Assembly: GCA_902775025.1 (NCBI GenBank)
Contig: CACYKP010000009.1
Span: forward strand, 1 to 49,598
Direction: 5' to 3'
DNA from: an uncultured bacterium
Lineage (GTDB): Bacteria; Cyanobacteriota; Vampirovibrionia; Gastranaerophilales; Gastranaerophilaceae
DNA: 49,598 nt
In this document: one piece after another, positions 9,401 through 17,138 of the stretch
Layout: each line of letters begins with the position of its first letter
How positions within the stretch are numbered: position 1 is the stretch's first letter
Position numbers and translations under genes: made by a program
The notes under the pieces: model-generated
Seen by the model: the letters and a program-made list of their open reading frames with translations, nothing else
Told to the model about the DNA's origin: nothing
Database searches by the model: none

Positions 9401-12400
9401 AGTTGGCAAATTAGGAATTATATAAATAAAAGCTTGGATGATATAGAAATAAAAATAATGCAATTAAAAACTTTTGATGGTAAATATAACCTATTTACAT
9501 CAGACGAAATGGGTTATGCAAAATCTGTTCTTAATCACAATCCAAAATGTTTAAATGACATACAAAACCCTAAAACATCAGAAAAAGCAAAAAAAGAGCT
9601 TATGATAGAATCTCACAAAATAATATCTAATGTATTATTTGAATACCCGAATCTGAAAGACTTTTTAGTTAACATAACCCCTGAAAATACATATTCAGTT
9701 GATATGAATACAAAATCATCAGATGGAAGCTTCAGTTTTATTTGTTATTCAAATGATATCATAATCACAATCAGAATTAAACCTAATTTGAATAAAGGGT
9801 TTGATATCCTGTCAAAAGAATCAAGACGTGATGATGGTAATATATCTCACGTTTGGGTGGAATTTGCAGATGGCAGAAGCCAAATTGAAGATATTGAGTA
9901 TGATACATTCAAGTCAGAAGGAAAAGAATTTAAAGTCTCGAAAAATCTTACAAAAACGCTTTATGATAAATATGGTGAACCTATTTATCAAGAAAAAACA
10001 ATTAAAACAGACAATGTTTTGCATGCCTATAACATAGAAGGAACAGAACGCGCAAACACTCCGCTTAAAGGTATAGTAAAAACTAATCAAACAAATAATT
10101 CAGAAACAAAAATTACAAAAGAATATACGCATTTGAACGGAATGAAAACAATTTCCAATATTATACAAAGTGAAAGAGGAATAGAATCTTCTTATAGAGT
10201 TGTAGGAAGAAATGGTAAAACATTTATAGATACAAGAAGAACACATAAAAAAATATCAGAAAACCATTGTGAAAGTTCTCTAAACGGTCAGAAATATGAC
10301 ATTGTTTTAGATGTAGATAAAGTTGTAGTTTCAAGACTTGATAAAAACGGAAATAAAGAAGAAACGATTACATTGGGCAGCAATATATTAGATCCTAAGT
10401 TGAAAGAACTATATAAAAATCTTCCGGGAGACTATTTCTTTGTGTTAAAAAAGGCCGGAATAAAAAGAGTAGAACTTTTTGATGGCGGTTCTGGTGTTAC
10501 ACCTGAAGGTATTGTACAAATATCAAAGGATGATTTAAAAAATCCTTTTGTATTAGCACATGAGTTAGGTCACGTTATAGATCATGCTTTGCTTAATGAT
10601 TTAAATAATAACCATGTTTTAATGCAAATATTTTTAAAAGAGTTCGCAAAATATCAACAATCCGCATCTTATGAAGAAGGCAAAATTATTGACTATTTTA
10701 CGGAAATTCAAGATAATGCATACGAAGGTGTTATTGGACGTAAACTCAGTTATCTACAAGAAATAATAGCAGAAACTCATGCACTTTACTCAGGACTTTC
10801 AAATGATAACAGTATAATTGGTATGAGAGGAATTGAACTTCAAAAACATTTCCCTGAAACAATGACTTTTGTGATGAAAAAATTTAATCATGTTTATAGC
10901 CAGGTTAATAGCGGAACACTAAAACAAACAACCTATGAAGCAGATGTAAGTGTTCGTAAAGGCATAACAAGATCAAATACGATAAACATAGATCAGGCTG
11001 TGCCTGACAAATACCCTGCTCAAAAAGCAGCAGATGGTAAGAGTGTTAAAACAAATCCTAATGAGAAATTGTATTCACACGAAGATAATGTAAAAGCAAT
11101 TAATAATATTAAAAGCAGTTTCAAAGAAGAATATTCAGATGTTACTGATGAGGCTTGGAATAATATTGCAAATGAATTAGCAAAGCTTAAAGAAAAATAC
11201 GGAATAGAACCTGAAGGTATTTTAGTTCAGAACCAATTACCTAAAAATACGTCAACTAAAGATCAACTTGGTAATGATAATCACATAAGGTTAGGTGATA
11301 ATGATGGTCGTGTATTCAAATTTGATAAAAAAACTGGAAAATTAGTATCAATAACTGTTGGAGATGATTATTATTTAAAATCAACTAGTGGCAGAACTCT
11401 ACATTTAAAAGTAGATGGTACTATTGACAGTATGATTGAAGCAAAGTTTACACAAGATGAAATAGAAATAGAAATCAATGGTGAAAAAATTACTCACGAA
11501 CAATTTTTAAAAAGTGAAGTTCCTGGACAATATACTATTTATGATATTGAACCAAATGGCAAAAAATATGTCATTGGTCTTGCAGAAAATATGTCTAATG
11601 GTGGAAAAAATATAGAGCTAAATGTACATTCTTTAGACGGAACAAAAACAGATTTTGTTTATCAATCTGATGCTAAAGGAGACAGAATTCTTTATAAAAA
11701 AATAACCACTCCTGACGGTAAAGTTCAATTTGAAACAAAGAAAACATATAAAGTGCTTTCTGAAAATCATTATCAAACTTCAACAGACGGTCAATATTAT
11801 GACGTTTTAATTACTGATAATAAAGTAAAAGTAACGAAATTGGATGGCAGTAAAAATTCTACAGATGAAGTTGTAGAATATGATATTGTTGATCTTTCCG
11901 GAACAAAGATAGACTGGAATCAAGAATATGAAAGTGAAGATGCGAGAATAAACGATATATTCAAACAATTAGGTGTTAAAGATCATAAATTTGTTATAGA
12001 TAAAAGAGTTCTAAGCACATTTAAACAATTCGGAGGAGATGAATGGTTTAAACTAGCACAATCTGGTACAAGATTACTCTATGGTGATTGTGATATTGCA
12101 GGAAATGCAATTAACTCAAAATCAATTATAGGTATATCAAAAGAATTGTATGGTGACACTCCGACAGCTTCTCATGAAACAGGTCATAGTGTATTCAACT
12201 TGTTAGACTTGGCAAATGATACCGAATTAAGAAAAATCTACGAATCTGAAAAGGAAGAAATTACTGCCACGTTTCCTGATGCAGGATTAAAAGTTATTTC
12301 TTATATGCTAAAAGGAAATGAAAACAATGCACGTGGATTAAATGAATTAGTTGCAGAGACAAATTTGATGAACAGTATGCCTCAAATCAATGAAACCTAT

Positions 12401-14005
12401 GCACAAAGAACAATTCTTTTACAAAAATATTTCCCTAAAACGATTGCATACATTTCAAATAAGATAAATAAAATAAGTTTAACAGATATTAAAGCAAATA
12501 ATAACGGTCAAACAATAATTAATAATCACACATATATTGGTGAAAAAATAAAATCCCAATCAATTACACCTGACAAAAACCCTGCTCAAAAAGCAGCGGA
12601 TGGTAAGTCAACCTCTTCTCAAACAGATGCACAAACTCCTTCACAACATATTGTTGTTGGGAAAAAATTGTTTGAACTTAATTCTAAGTTCGGGGAACCG
12701 ACAAAAGATGCTATTGAGGTAGTTAAAGCAGAAATCGAAAGGTTAAGAAAAACAGAACCTGAAAAAGCCGATAATCTTCAAATCGTTCTGGATATGTTCA
12801 CAACTCCGACAGAAGCTAAAAAAGTTACTGAAACACAAATTGATGCAGTAGTAAAATATCTTGATGAACACTACGGACATAAAGAAAGTTATTTGACAAC
12901 TCAAGTTAAAAAACTCGGGCTTAACATTCTTGGCAAATTCGGGAATCGTATTAAGGGACTGGAAAGCACAAGAGATAAAGTTGCTAATTATATTGCTGAT
13001 GCTATTAAAGATGAAAATGAAGCAATAAAAAAAGGCGAAAACTTTACTCCTAAAACTCTGCTTGATGCATACAACGATGTTAGAGATAAATATGCTTGCA
13101 GAACTGTTTTTGAAATGGGGGATTACACAAAAGCACCAACTGTTGCAAATCTCATAAACGAAGCAAAAGCTCTTAAATTACAAGGCAAAATAAAAGAAGC
13201 AAGTGTTAAATTGCATGAAGCTGAGCTTAAAGCTGCAGAACTACAATCAAAAGATGTTGCAGAAACCATAAAGCAGTCAATATTAAAGGCTAAAGAAAAT
13301 GATGCAGACTTGAATGTAATGCGTATCTCAAACTATGTGTCCTCTGACGGTATTCCTATTTTATCGGAATCTCAACTTTCAGAGATAAAATATTTTGCCG
13401 CACAACAAGGAATTAATGTTGAATTTATAAGACTTGCAAGCGAGATTGATCCAAGTCTTACCCCTGAACAGCGAAAAGAACAAGAGAAAAAGCTTACAAC
13501 AAAGTCGCAGCCTTCAGGGTATACCGCTTTACAGATTAACTTTGTAACAAAAACAGGTGAGGTAATTGAATGGCAATTTAGAGGTGAGCTTGTTGACAGA
13601 TTTGCAGAGGCAGAGCATCTCCCTTACGATTTAAGAACAGGTAAACACCCTTGGAAACAAATTCCTGAACTTGAACCACTATATAAACCTATAGCCGATT
13701 TGCTTAATGAAGATGTTATGCCAAAACATGCTTATAAACAGATTAACAGATACTTTACGGATTATTATACACATTTAAGAAGGCTTGAACTGGGCTTTGA
13801 CTCAGAAGAACCAAAGCTTTCCAATTACGAAAACTACAGAGCAAAAGATGAAAACGGTGTCGAAAGGAATTTTACATACAAATTTGATAAACGACTAGAG
13901 GCAAAGAATCTAATAGCACTTCACGATTTTGCAGAAGGTATCAAAGACGGTCTAATCACTTCAGAACGTGCAGTCGAAGAATTTAATATGTTTTTAAGAA
14001 ATTGA
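6488..14005 (+). CDS. Giant multidomain protein: two HExxH zinc-peptidase modules and a C-terminal RelA/SpoT-like domain
   Basis: The protein has 2505 residues if it starts at TTG 6488, or 2499 from ATG 6506; neither start has a well-placed Shine-Dalgarno. In order: an EF-hand-like loop (about 46-66); helical regions; a Gly/Ala-rich hydrophobic segment (about 532-575); a second helical region; peptidase module 1 with HELGH at 1358-1362 and a downstream Glu1429 in EIIAET; linker PDKYPAQKAADGKS (1506-1519); peptidase module 2 with HETGH at 1896-1900 and Glu1957 in ELVAET; linker PDKNPAQKAADGKS (2028-2041); and from about 2140 a RelA/SpoT-like domain (RDKYACRTVF, SGYTALQ with Tyr2345, EWQFRG with Glu2361/Arg2365, AEHLPYDLR). 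RelA/SpoT enzymes pyrophosphorylate nucleotides. The architecture resembles a polymorphic toxin or effector. The peptidase motifs are clear. The RelA/SpoT call rests on motifs, and the usual His of the GYxxLH motif is Gln. A 147-aa gene follows. Confidence 0.8.
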   Translation: MEQTKTMGLGDFWLQSNNGKKISLDNLKELKKSDLKNNPELIKLFDIFNTNKSNGSEEVLDKQELNSLFNTFSKAAQSQKGKNTSIFETEEAEDFINSNSILQETNIKTSDLFDFLSKIVKPQNEQKTISEPSRKTKTNQEVKAGVIESLRSDSDETLKIISNMNNGDISDIYDSVKTFLDMDTSKAKVLEAAVNQAQGAKYMEKAQSGGLTREEYIKANKQRLQDMMKARLYKKDKNGIDYLDKNRADLKMSRKEFEALMLATIERMTDDMDIKSVKEKMRQLPMTTENGDRFLMDSIKQNAIVLFGKAKSAGCSTLDLATKYIYDTTKIVKPSPDDKKLLTFDEVFYYEQGVNYSKEDCEKYLDVQTQLTKNLSSYNKYLEFKTGADKILKEKDAEKALNDVIKLFEQFYSDPSYPNLAYKNLKSVVKNSNLPINVTQDETGRISISMVSGSEDLLLSYVSDILAAEGNVQQERLDKVFGGNAEEKLEELQKEVEQAHEKAYGNDFSSTLGKAMIEDNQTFIQRYTGNASMTGMGLTVVGGVLCFTPAAALGAAMITAGNTLAIGGMAAESGLGFYEASTRKNGAEDGEYEELTKTMLMNLGGFGFGGIAGKTGMKLFNKFVSKELDSLPKLSEAFKSAMVKGNRAEALKIVCSQPEYRKQFAKGLASKLLSDFSISYAGDLVMMGVLDTQDDWESLLQSNLIGILAGMGGDIKDAAHLGMKGDRYRTLQKKEQDGTITEKEMKELALLRQDADIRNLSGGNEGVNEGVNGRVDAESRKGVMQEERDVLHQKSMQDLQTELTLPDLFRACDKKFVEQETLKEGENIYTPEEKSQIQELYKKNSKVVAELLNLQANKNSYIYPENRFSPQMMQKMIEVSQKYPKLYEKLLKYDSNFEWMYRENIIQYFEQAYEKNSKLADELFDMKDSENEPRFFGENLLLVVQNIEKPQVRDFVYSKVLRNGKEEYAIESWQIRNYINKSLDDIEIKIMQLKTFDGKYNLFTSDEMGYAKSVLNHNPKCLNDIQNPKTSEKAKKELMIESHKIISNVLFEYPNLKDFLVNITPENTYSVDMNTKSSDGSFSFICYSNDIIITIRIKPNLNKGFDILSKESRRDDGNISHVWVEFADGRSQIEDIEYDTFKSEGKEFKVSKNLTKTLYDKYGEPIYQEKTIKTDNVLHAYNIEGTERANTPLKGIVKTNQTNNSETKITKEYTHLNGMKTISNIIQSERGIESSYRVVGRNGKTFIDTRRTHKKISENHCESSLNGQKYDIVLDVDKVVVSRLDKNGNKEETITLGSNILDPKLKELYKNLPGDYFFVLKKAGIKRVELFDGGSGVTPEGIVQISKDDLKNPFVLAHELGHVIDHALLNDLNNNHVLMQIFLKEFAKYQQSASYEEGKIIDYFTEIQDNAYEGVIGRKLSYLQEIIAETHALYSGLSNDNSIIGMRGIELQKHFPETMTFVMKKFNHVYSQVNSGTLKQTTYEADVSVRKGITRSNTINIDQAVPDKYPAQKAADGKSVKTNPNEKLYSHEDNVKAINNIKSSFKEEYSDVTDEAWNNIANELAKLKEKYGIEPEGILVQNQLPKNTSTKDQLGNDNHIRLGDNDGRVFKFDKKTGKLVSITVGDDYYLKSTSGRTLHLKVDGTIDSMIEAKFTQDEIEIEINGEKITHEQFLKSEVPGQYTIYDIEPNGKKYVIGLAENMSNGGKNIELNVHSLDGTKTDFVYQSDAKGDRILYKKITTPDGKVQFETKKTYKVLSENHYQTSTDGQYYDVLITDNKVKVTKLDGSKNSTDEVVEYDIVDLSGTKIDWNQEYESEDARINDIFKQLGVKDHKFVIDKRVLSTFKQFGGDEWFKLAQSGTRLLYGDCDIAGNAINSKSIIGISKELYGDTPTASHETGHSVFNLLDLANDTELRKIYESEKEEITATFPDAGLKVISYMLKGNENNARGLNELVAETNLMNSMPQINETYAQRTILLQKYFPKTIAYISNKINKISLTDIKANNNGQTIINNHTYIGEKIKSQSITPDKNPAQKAADGKSTSSQTDAQTPSQHIVVGKKLFELNSKFGEPTKDAIEVVKAEIERLRKTEPEKADNLQIVLDMFTTPTEAKKVTETQIDAVVKYLDEHYGHKESYLTTQVKKLGLNILGKFGNRIKGLESTRDKVANYIADAIKDENEAIKKGENFTPKTLLDAYNDVRDKYACRTVFEMGDYTKAPTVANLINEAKALKLQGKIKEASVKLHEAELKAAELQSKDVAETIKQSILKAKENDADLNVMRISNYVSSDGIPILSESQLSEIKYFAAQQGINVEFIRLASEIDPSLTPEQRKEQEKKLTTKSQPSGYTALQINFVTKTGEVIEWQFRGELVDRFAEAEHLPYDLRTGKHPWKQIPELEPLYKPIADLLNEDVMPKHAYKQINRYFTDYYTHLRRLELGFDSEEPKLSNYENYRAKDENGVERNFTYKFDKRLEAKNLIALHDFAEGIKDGLITSERAVEEFNMFLRN
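8771..8805 (+). repeat. Mini-array with GGGGTAAAT core, inside the giant gene
   Basis: About three 12-bp units (GGGGGAAATGA, AGGGGTAAATGA, GGGGGTAAATGG) encode an in-frame GGNEGVNEGVN stretch. The same core occurs at 35468-35499 and 37936-37975. Confidence 0.6.
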
Positions 14006-14041
14006 ATTAGTAATAATTTATGATAAAATAAAGGACATAAT

Positions 14042-14485
14042 ATGGACAACAGAATTAATCACAACAGAATAAACAGTACCGGATTTAACGGAATCAAGCC
14101 CAATAATGTAGATAAAGGCTTGACAAAAGGAGTTGAGAAGATGGAAGAGCTTGTCAAAAAAATGGTTTTGGATTTAAAACGAACTGCAAAAGAAAAAGTA
14201 CAATCTCAAGGTGAAAATGTTGTTTGGGAAGAATTCGAAAATCCTGATAAATCGCTTAATGCAACTCACTTTCTTTTAAAAATTTCTGTTCCGAAAGTTA
14301 AAGGAGCTGAGAATAAAAGATATCTGGAAGCTGCCGCCGTTAAACGAGGAAGTCAGTATGGCGCAGAAAGTGTTATCTGTTTGGGTTCACCGCAAGAAAT
14401 TATGGATAAACTTAACGAACAAGGTATAGAACAAGTTCTAAAAGATAAATTTATAAAGCTTGCAAAAAGTTTGGAAGATATCTAA
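14042..14485 (+). CDS. Hypothetical protein following the giant gene, 147 aa
   Basis: I do not recognise the family. The N-terminal 20 residues are polar and carry STGFNGI, similar to short N-terminal motifs in three other proteins of this window. The rest is a small alpha/beta-looking domain: a Lys-rich helix (EELVKKMVLDLKRTAKEK), then WEEFENPDKS, a strand HFLLKISVPK, and a C-terminal helix. AAAGGA lies about 7 nt before the ATG, and the gene starts 36 nt after the giant gene, so the two are probably co-transcribed. Position and size would suit a chaperone, immunity or accessory protein for the giant protein, but nothing in the sequence proves that. Confidence 0.75.
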   Translation: MDNRINHNRINSTGFNGIKPNNVDKGLTKGVEKMEELVKKMVLDLKRTAKEKVQSQGENVVWEEFENPDKSLNATHFLLKISVPKVKGAENKRYLEAAAVKRGSQYGAESVICLGSPQEIMDKLNEQGIEQVLKDKFIKLAKSLEDI

Positions 14486-14499
14486 TTAATAACAAGTTA

Positions 14500-14660
14500 A
14501 TGAGGGTGCCTAAAAAGTCAAATTTTTAACTAGATACTTCGCTATCGCTCAGTATGACGAGCAAGTCTAAAACAAGTAAACACGTCATTCTGAGCCCATT
14601 ATTAATTTAAGGGCGAAGAATCTCTAACAAAGTAAAAATTGACTTTTTAGGCACTCTCAT
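14500..14660. mobile_element. MITE-like element, about 160 bp, with 27-bp terminal inverted repeats
   Basis: The ends 14500-14527 and 14634-14660 are inverted repeats with one mismatch and one indel; the core is GTGCCTAAAAAGTCAA. Inside are imperfectly paired arms (CTTCGCTATCGCTCAGTATGACG near 14537; CGTCATTCTGAGC at 14583 and GGCGAAGAATCTC near 14612), of a type common in dispersed bacterial repeats. There is no open frame. It sits between two convergent genes, where its long stem could also end transcription. No clear target-site duplication is visible. Confidence 0.7.
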
Positions 14661-14685
14661 ACTATTGGCTAAATTACATTTACCG

Positions 14686-16161
14686 CTAGCCTTTCATTTC
14701 TTCTAAAACTTGGTCAAATACGCTTAGCCAATCTCCGATTGATTTTTGGCGGAAAAGTTTTACGCTTTCGTACCAATCGCACTTGCTTAAATCTGTATGC
14801 CATCTCCAATTAACTTCGTAAGGCAGCATTACCCAGCAAGGAACTCTCATAGCACCTGAAAGGTGAACAAGTGATGTGTCATTACAAATTACCAAATCCA
14901 AATTCCTTAAAGCGGCTGCAGTTTGAGAAAAGTTCATCAAAAAACTTCCGACATCAATTATGCCGTTAAGTTTAGAAGTATCCTCAGAACCTTCAAATGT
15001 TTGGAAAGAATAAAATTGTGTATTAGGAACTTTCATAAGCTGCTCAAAATACTCAACAGGTATTACTCTATCCTTATCAAAAGTCGTATTCCCTCTCCAT
15101 TTAATCCCAACTTTTATCTTATCTGTGTTAAACAATTTCTTGCGATAATCTTCAACCATTTCCATATTAGGAACAATATAACCTTCAGGTGTTGTAAAAA
15201 TATTATCACCCTTAAGTTTTAGCAGATAAGGCAAACTTAAAAGAGATGCGTGAACATCTATATCAAGCGGTTTATTAGGAATAAACGTATCTATTATTTC
15301 ATCTATTCCCAAGTGTTTATTTTCTTTAAAGAGCGGTGTCAATTCTTTAGGACACATGAAGATCAGTTTTTTGCATTTTTGTGCAACGAGCGGTAAATAT
15401 CTTGCAAACATCAAAACATCACCAAATCCTGCTTCGTAATAAATAAGAATGTTTTTGTTTTTAATATTTTCACCTTTCCATTCGTTATCTTCTCTGACAA
15501 CTTCCGGCATAGTTTTATTGTGTGAAGAGAATGCAATTTTTTTAGAAAATCTTTTTTCAAAAAGCGGAAGTCCTTTGGCGTAATTTTTTGTACGCATATA
15601 ATCAATGCCTAAGAAGTATGATGTATCGTCATCTTTAGGTCTGAGTGCGTGGCAGACATTCATGGCGGAAACAGCATCAGAGGTTCTTCCTTCTATACTG
15701 TATATGTTTGCGACATTTGACCAGCCGTCATAAGATTCAGGATTTATATGAAGCGCTTTTTCATAATATTTTAGAGCTTCTTTGTGCCGCTTTTCGTTTT
15801 TAAAAGCTGCTGCCAAATCGAATAAAAGCGGAAAACTGTTTGAAAAATTAGTCTTTACAATATTTTCATTGGCGATTATTCCTTTATAATCACCCTGACG
15901 AATGTACGCTTGAAAAAGTGTTTCGTAGAAATATTCTTCAGGTTTGATGCTTATTGCTTTACGAATATAATCTAAGGCAACATCAGGAGAATTTGTTTGC
16001 AGTTTCAAAACTCCCATTAGGTTGTACGCTTCAGCATTGTTTATATCAAGTTTTAAAGCTTCTCTATATAGGTTTTCAGCCGATTCTAAATCATCCTGTT
16101 GATGTTTTTCAAAACCTACTTTTATTAAATCTGCAGCACTTTCTTTTCTTGTATCTTGCAT
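14686..16161 (-). CDS. TPR protein with a C-terminal glycosyltransferase domain (GT9/GT41-like)
   Basis: The 491-residue protein starts with about six TPR helix pairs (residues 8-205; for example AEAYNLMGVLKLQ, ALKYYEKALHINPESYDGWSNVANI). A GT-B-like domain follows, with GFGDVLMFARYLPLV near 255, VGIKWRGN near 355, YSFQTFEG, and the acceptor/donor segment CNDTSLVHLSGAMRVPCWVMLP. This layout is common in bacterial TPR-glycosyltransferases that modify proteins or surface glycans. The ATG follows GGAGAATTAAAG. There is no signal peptide, so it is cytoplasmic. The gene is flanked by the MITE-like element downstream and a 210-bp gap upstream. The substrate is unknown. Confidence 0.85.
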   Translation of the reverse strand: MQDTRKESAADLIKVGFEKHQQDDLESAENLYREALKLDINNAEAYNLMGVLKLQTNSPDVALDYIRKAISIKPEEYFYETLFQAYIRQGDYKGIIANENIVKTNFSNSFPLLFDLAAAFKNEKRHKEALKYYEKALHINPESYDGWSNVANIYSIEGRTSDAVSAMNVCHALRPKDDDTSYFLGIDYMRTKNYAKGLPLFEKRFSKKIAFSSHNKTMPEVVREDNEWKGENIKNKNILIYYEAGFGDVLMFARYLPLVAQKCKKLIFMCPKELTPLFKENKHLGIDEIIDTFIPNKPLDIDVHASLLSLPYLLKLKGDNIFTTPEGYIVPNMEMVEDYRKKLFNTDKIKVGIKWRGNTTFDKDRVIPVEYFEQLMKVPNTQFYSFQTFEGSEDTSKLNGIIDVGSFLMNFSQTAAALRNLDLVICNDTSLVHLSGAMRVPCWVMLPYEVNWRWHTDLSKCDWYESVKLFRQKSIGDWLSVFDQVLEEMKG

Positions 16162-16317
16162 TCTTTAATTCTCCGGATTTTACAGATTTATTTTAACTTA
16201 TTTCTTATCATATACGCAAGCATATTTTATTGAAAGAACTAATACTTCAACGCTAAGCTGAAAGTCAGGTTTTTTATTTCCTCTCTTATATTTTACTAGA
16301 TTTAAAGTATTCAAAAT

Positions 16318-16345
16318 AAAAAAGATAGCTTTTGCTATCTTTTTT
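16318..16345 (-). terminator. Rho-independent terminator of the 142-aa gene
   Basis: AAAGATAGC (16321-16329) pairs with GCTATCTTT (16334-16342) around a 4-nt loop. A and T runs flank it. It lies 27 nt past the stop of the minus-strand gene at 16372. The rest of the gap 16162-16317 shows no other structure to me. Confidence 0.85.
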
Positions 16346-16371
16346 GTATCTCTTTCTTTCTCTATCCTTTA

Positions 16372-16800
16372 TTAGCCTTGACCGAAGTTGTAATCATTTT
16401 GAATATTGCTTGTTACCCAGCCTTTATAAGATTCATCGTATGCTTTTAATTCTTCTAATTCAGCGCTGCTAACAGTAATTTCTGCATTAAGACTGTCTTC
16501 CCAAGCTTGAATTTCATCTAATTGATCTTGGTATTTTGCAGCAATCATATCCATTGCTTCTTCAAAATCAGGAATTTCTGTGTAATCTTTATATTTACCG
16601 TTGTACTCAGCATCTTCATTGTAAAGTGATTTGTAGAAATCTCTTACTTCTTTCTCTTCTTGAGACTTTATATCACGAACATCACCTAAAGAGTATGCAG
16701 CTAAAGATTTATAAGATTGCAAATCACCGATTCTTTTGGTGAGGTTTGCTTCTCTAATTTTGTTACTTAATAATGCTCCAAATATAGCTGCGACTGCCAT
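16372..16800 (-). CDS. Hypothetical protein with acidic coiled-coil segments, 142 aa
   Basis: I do not recognise the family. It starts with a short hydrophobic stretch (MAVAAIFGALLSNKI) and is then strongly helical and acidic, ending in SNIQNDYNFGQG. I chose the ATG at 16800, which follows GGTGG at 8 nt, over an upstream in-frame GTG at 16812. Upstream lies an exact HLR1-like repeat (16882-16899) and a TATATA-rich -10 region, so it may belong to the same regulon as the giant and calpain-like genes. The short hydrophobic start is too weak to call a signal peptide with confidence. Confidence 0.75.
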   Translation of the reverse strand: MAVAAIFGALLSNKIREANLTKRIGDLQSYKSLAAYSLGDVRDIKSQEEKEVRDFYKSLYNEDAEYNGKYKDYTEIPDFEEAMDMIAAKYQDQLDEIQAWEDSLNAEITVSSAELEELKAYDESYKGWVTSNIQNDYNFGQG

Positions 16801-16872
16801 TTTTTGTACCACCGTTCTTTTTAAATCTTACATATATATAAAGTATTTAAAAAATATCTAATTTCAGAGTTT

Positions 16873-16899
16873 TTTACAATTTTTACAAAACTTTACAAT
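16873..16899 (-). promoter_or_regulatory. HLR1-like direct repeat upstream of the 142-aa gene
   Basis: On the plus strand 16882-16899 reads TTTACAAAACTTTACAAT, an exact match to (G/T)TTACAWW-NN-(G/T)TTACAWW. A third unit TTTACAAT lies at 16873-16880, 9 bp away. Read along the gene the units are TGTAAA, as at 6359 and 27656. The distance to the ATG at 16800 is 81 nt. Confidence 0.55.
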
Positions 16900-17001
16900 C
16901 GATCTTAAGATTTTATTGTTTATATAGGATATAAACTTGCAACTTATTTTATTTTAAGTTAGACTTAGATAATAAAAAGGGGTGAAAGTTAAGGAGCAGT
17001 C

Positions 17002-17130
17002 ATGCACGAATATGTATTTAAAATGAAAAAAGGTGATATAGAGATTGAACTAAAATCAGATGATTTGGAGTTTGTTGAAGAACAGCTCAATAAGTGGAGA
17101 GATGAATTACTTCAGGATAATGTCAGATAG
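17002..17130 (+). CDS. Small protein, 42 aa, homologous to the N-terminus of the next gene
   Basis: The ATG follows TTAAGGAG at 7 nt and the frame stays open to TAG at 17130. The product (YVFKMKKGDIEIELKSDDLEFVEEQLNKW) aligns along its length with residues 4-37 of the next protein (YSFKVTKGRYQLMLSTTDRDMIVEEFEKW). The pattern is two beta strands, a short turn, then an amphipathic helix. The two genes are 8 nt apart and surely share a transcript. It looks like a stand-alone copy of the downstream domain, perhaps an interaction or dimerisation module. No function is known to me. Confidence 0.7.
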   Translation: MHEYVFKMKKGDIEIELKSDDLEFVEEQLNKWRDELLQDNVR

Positions 17131-17138
17131 GTTTAGTT

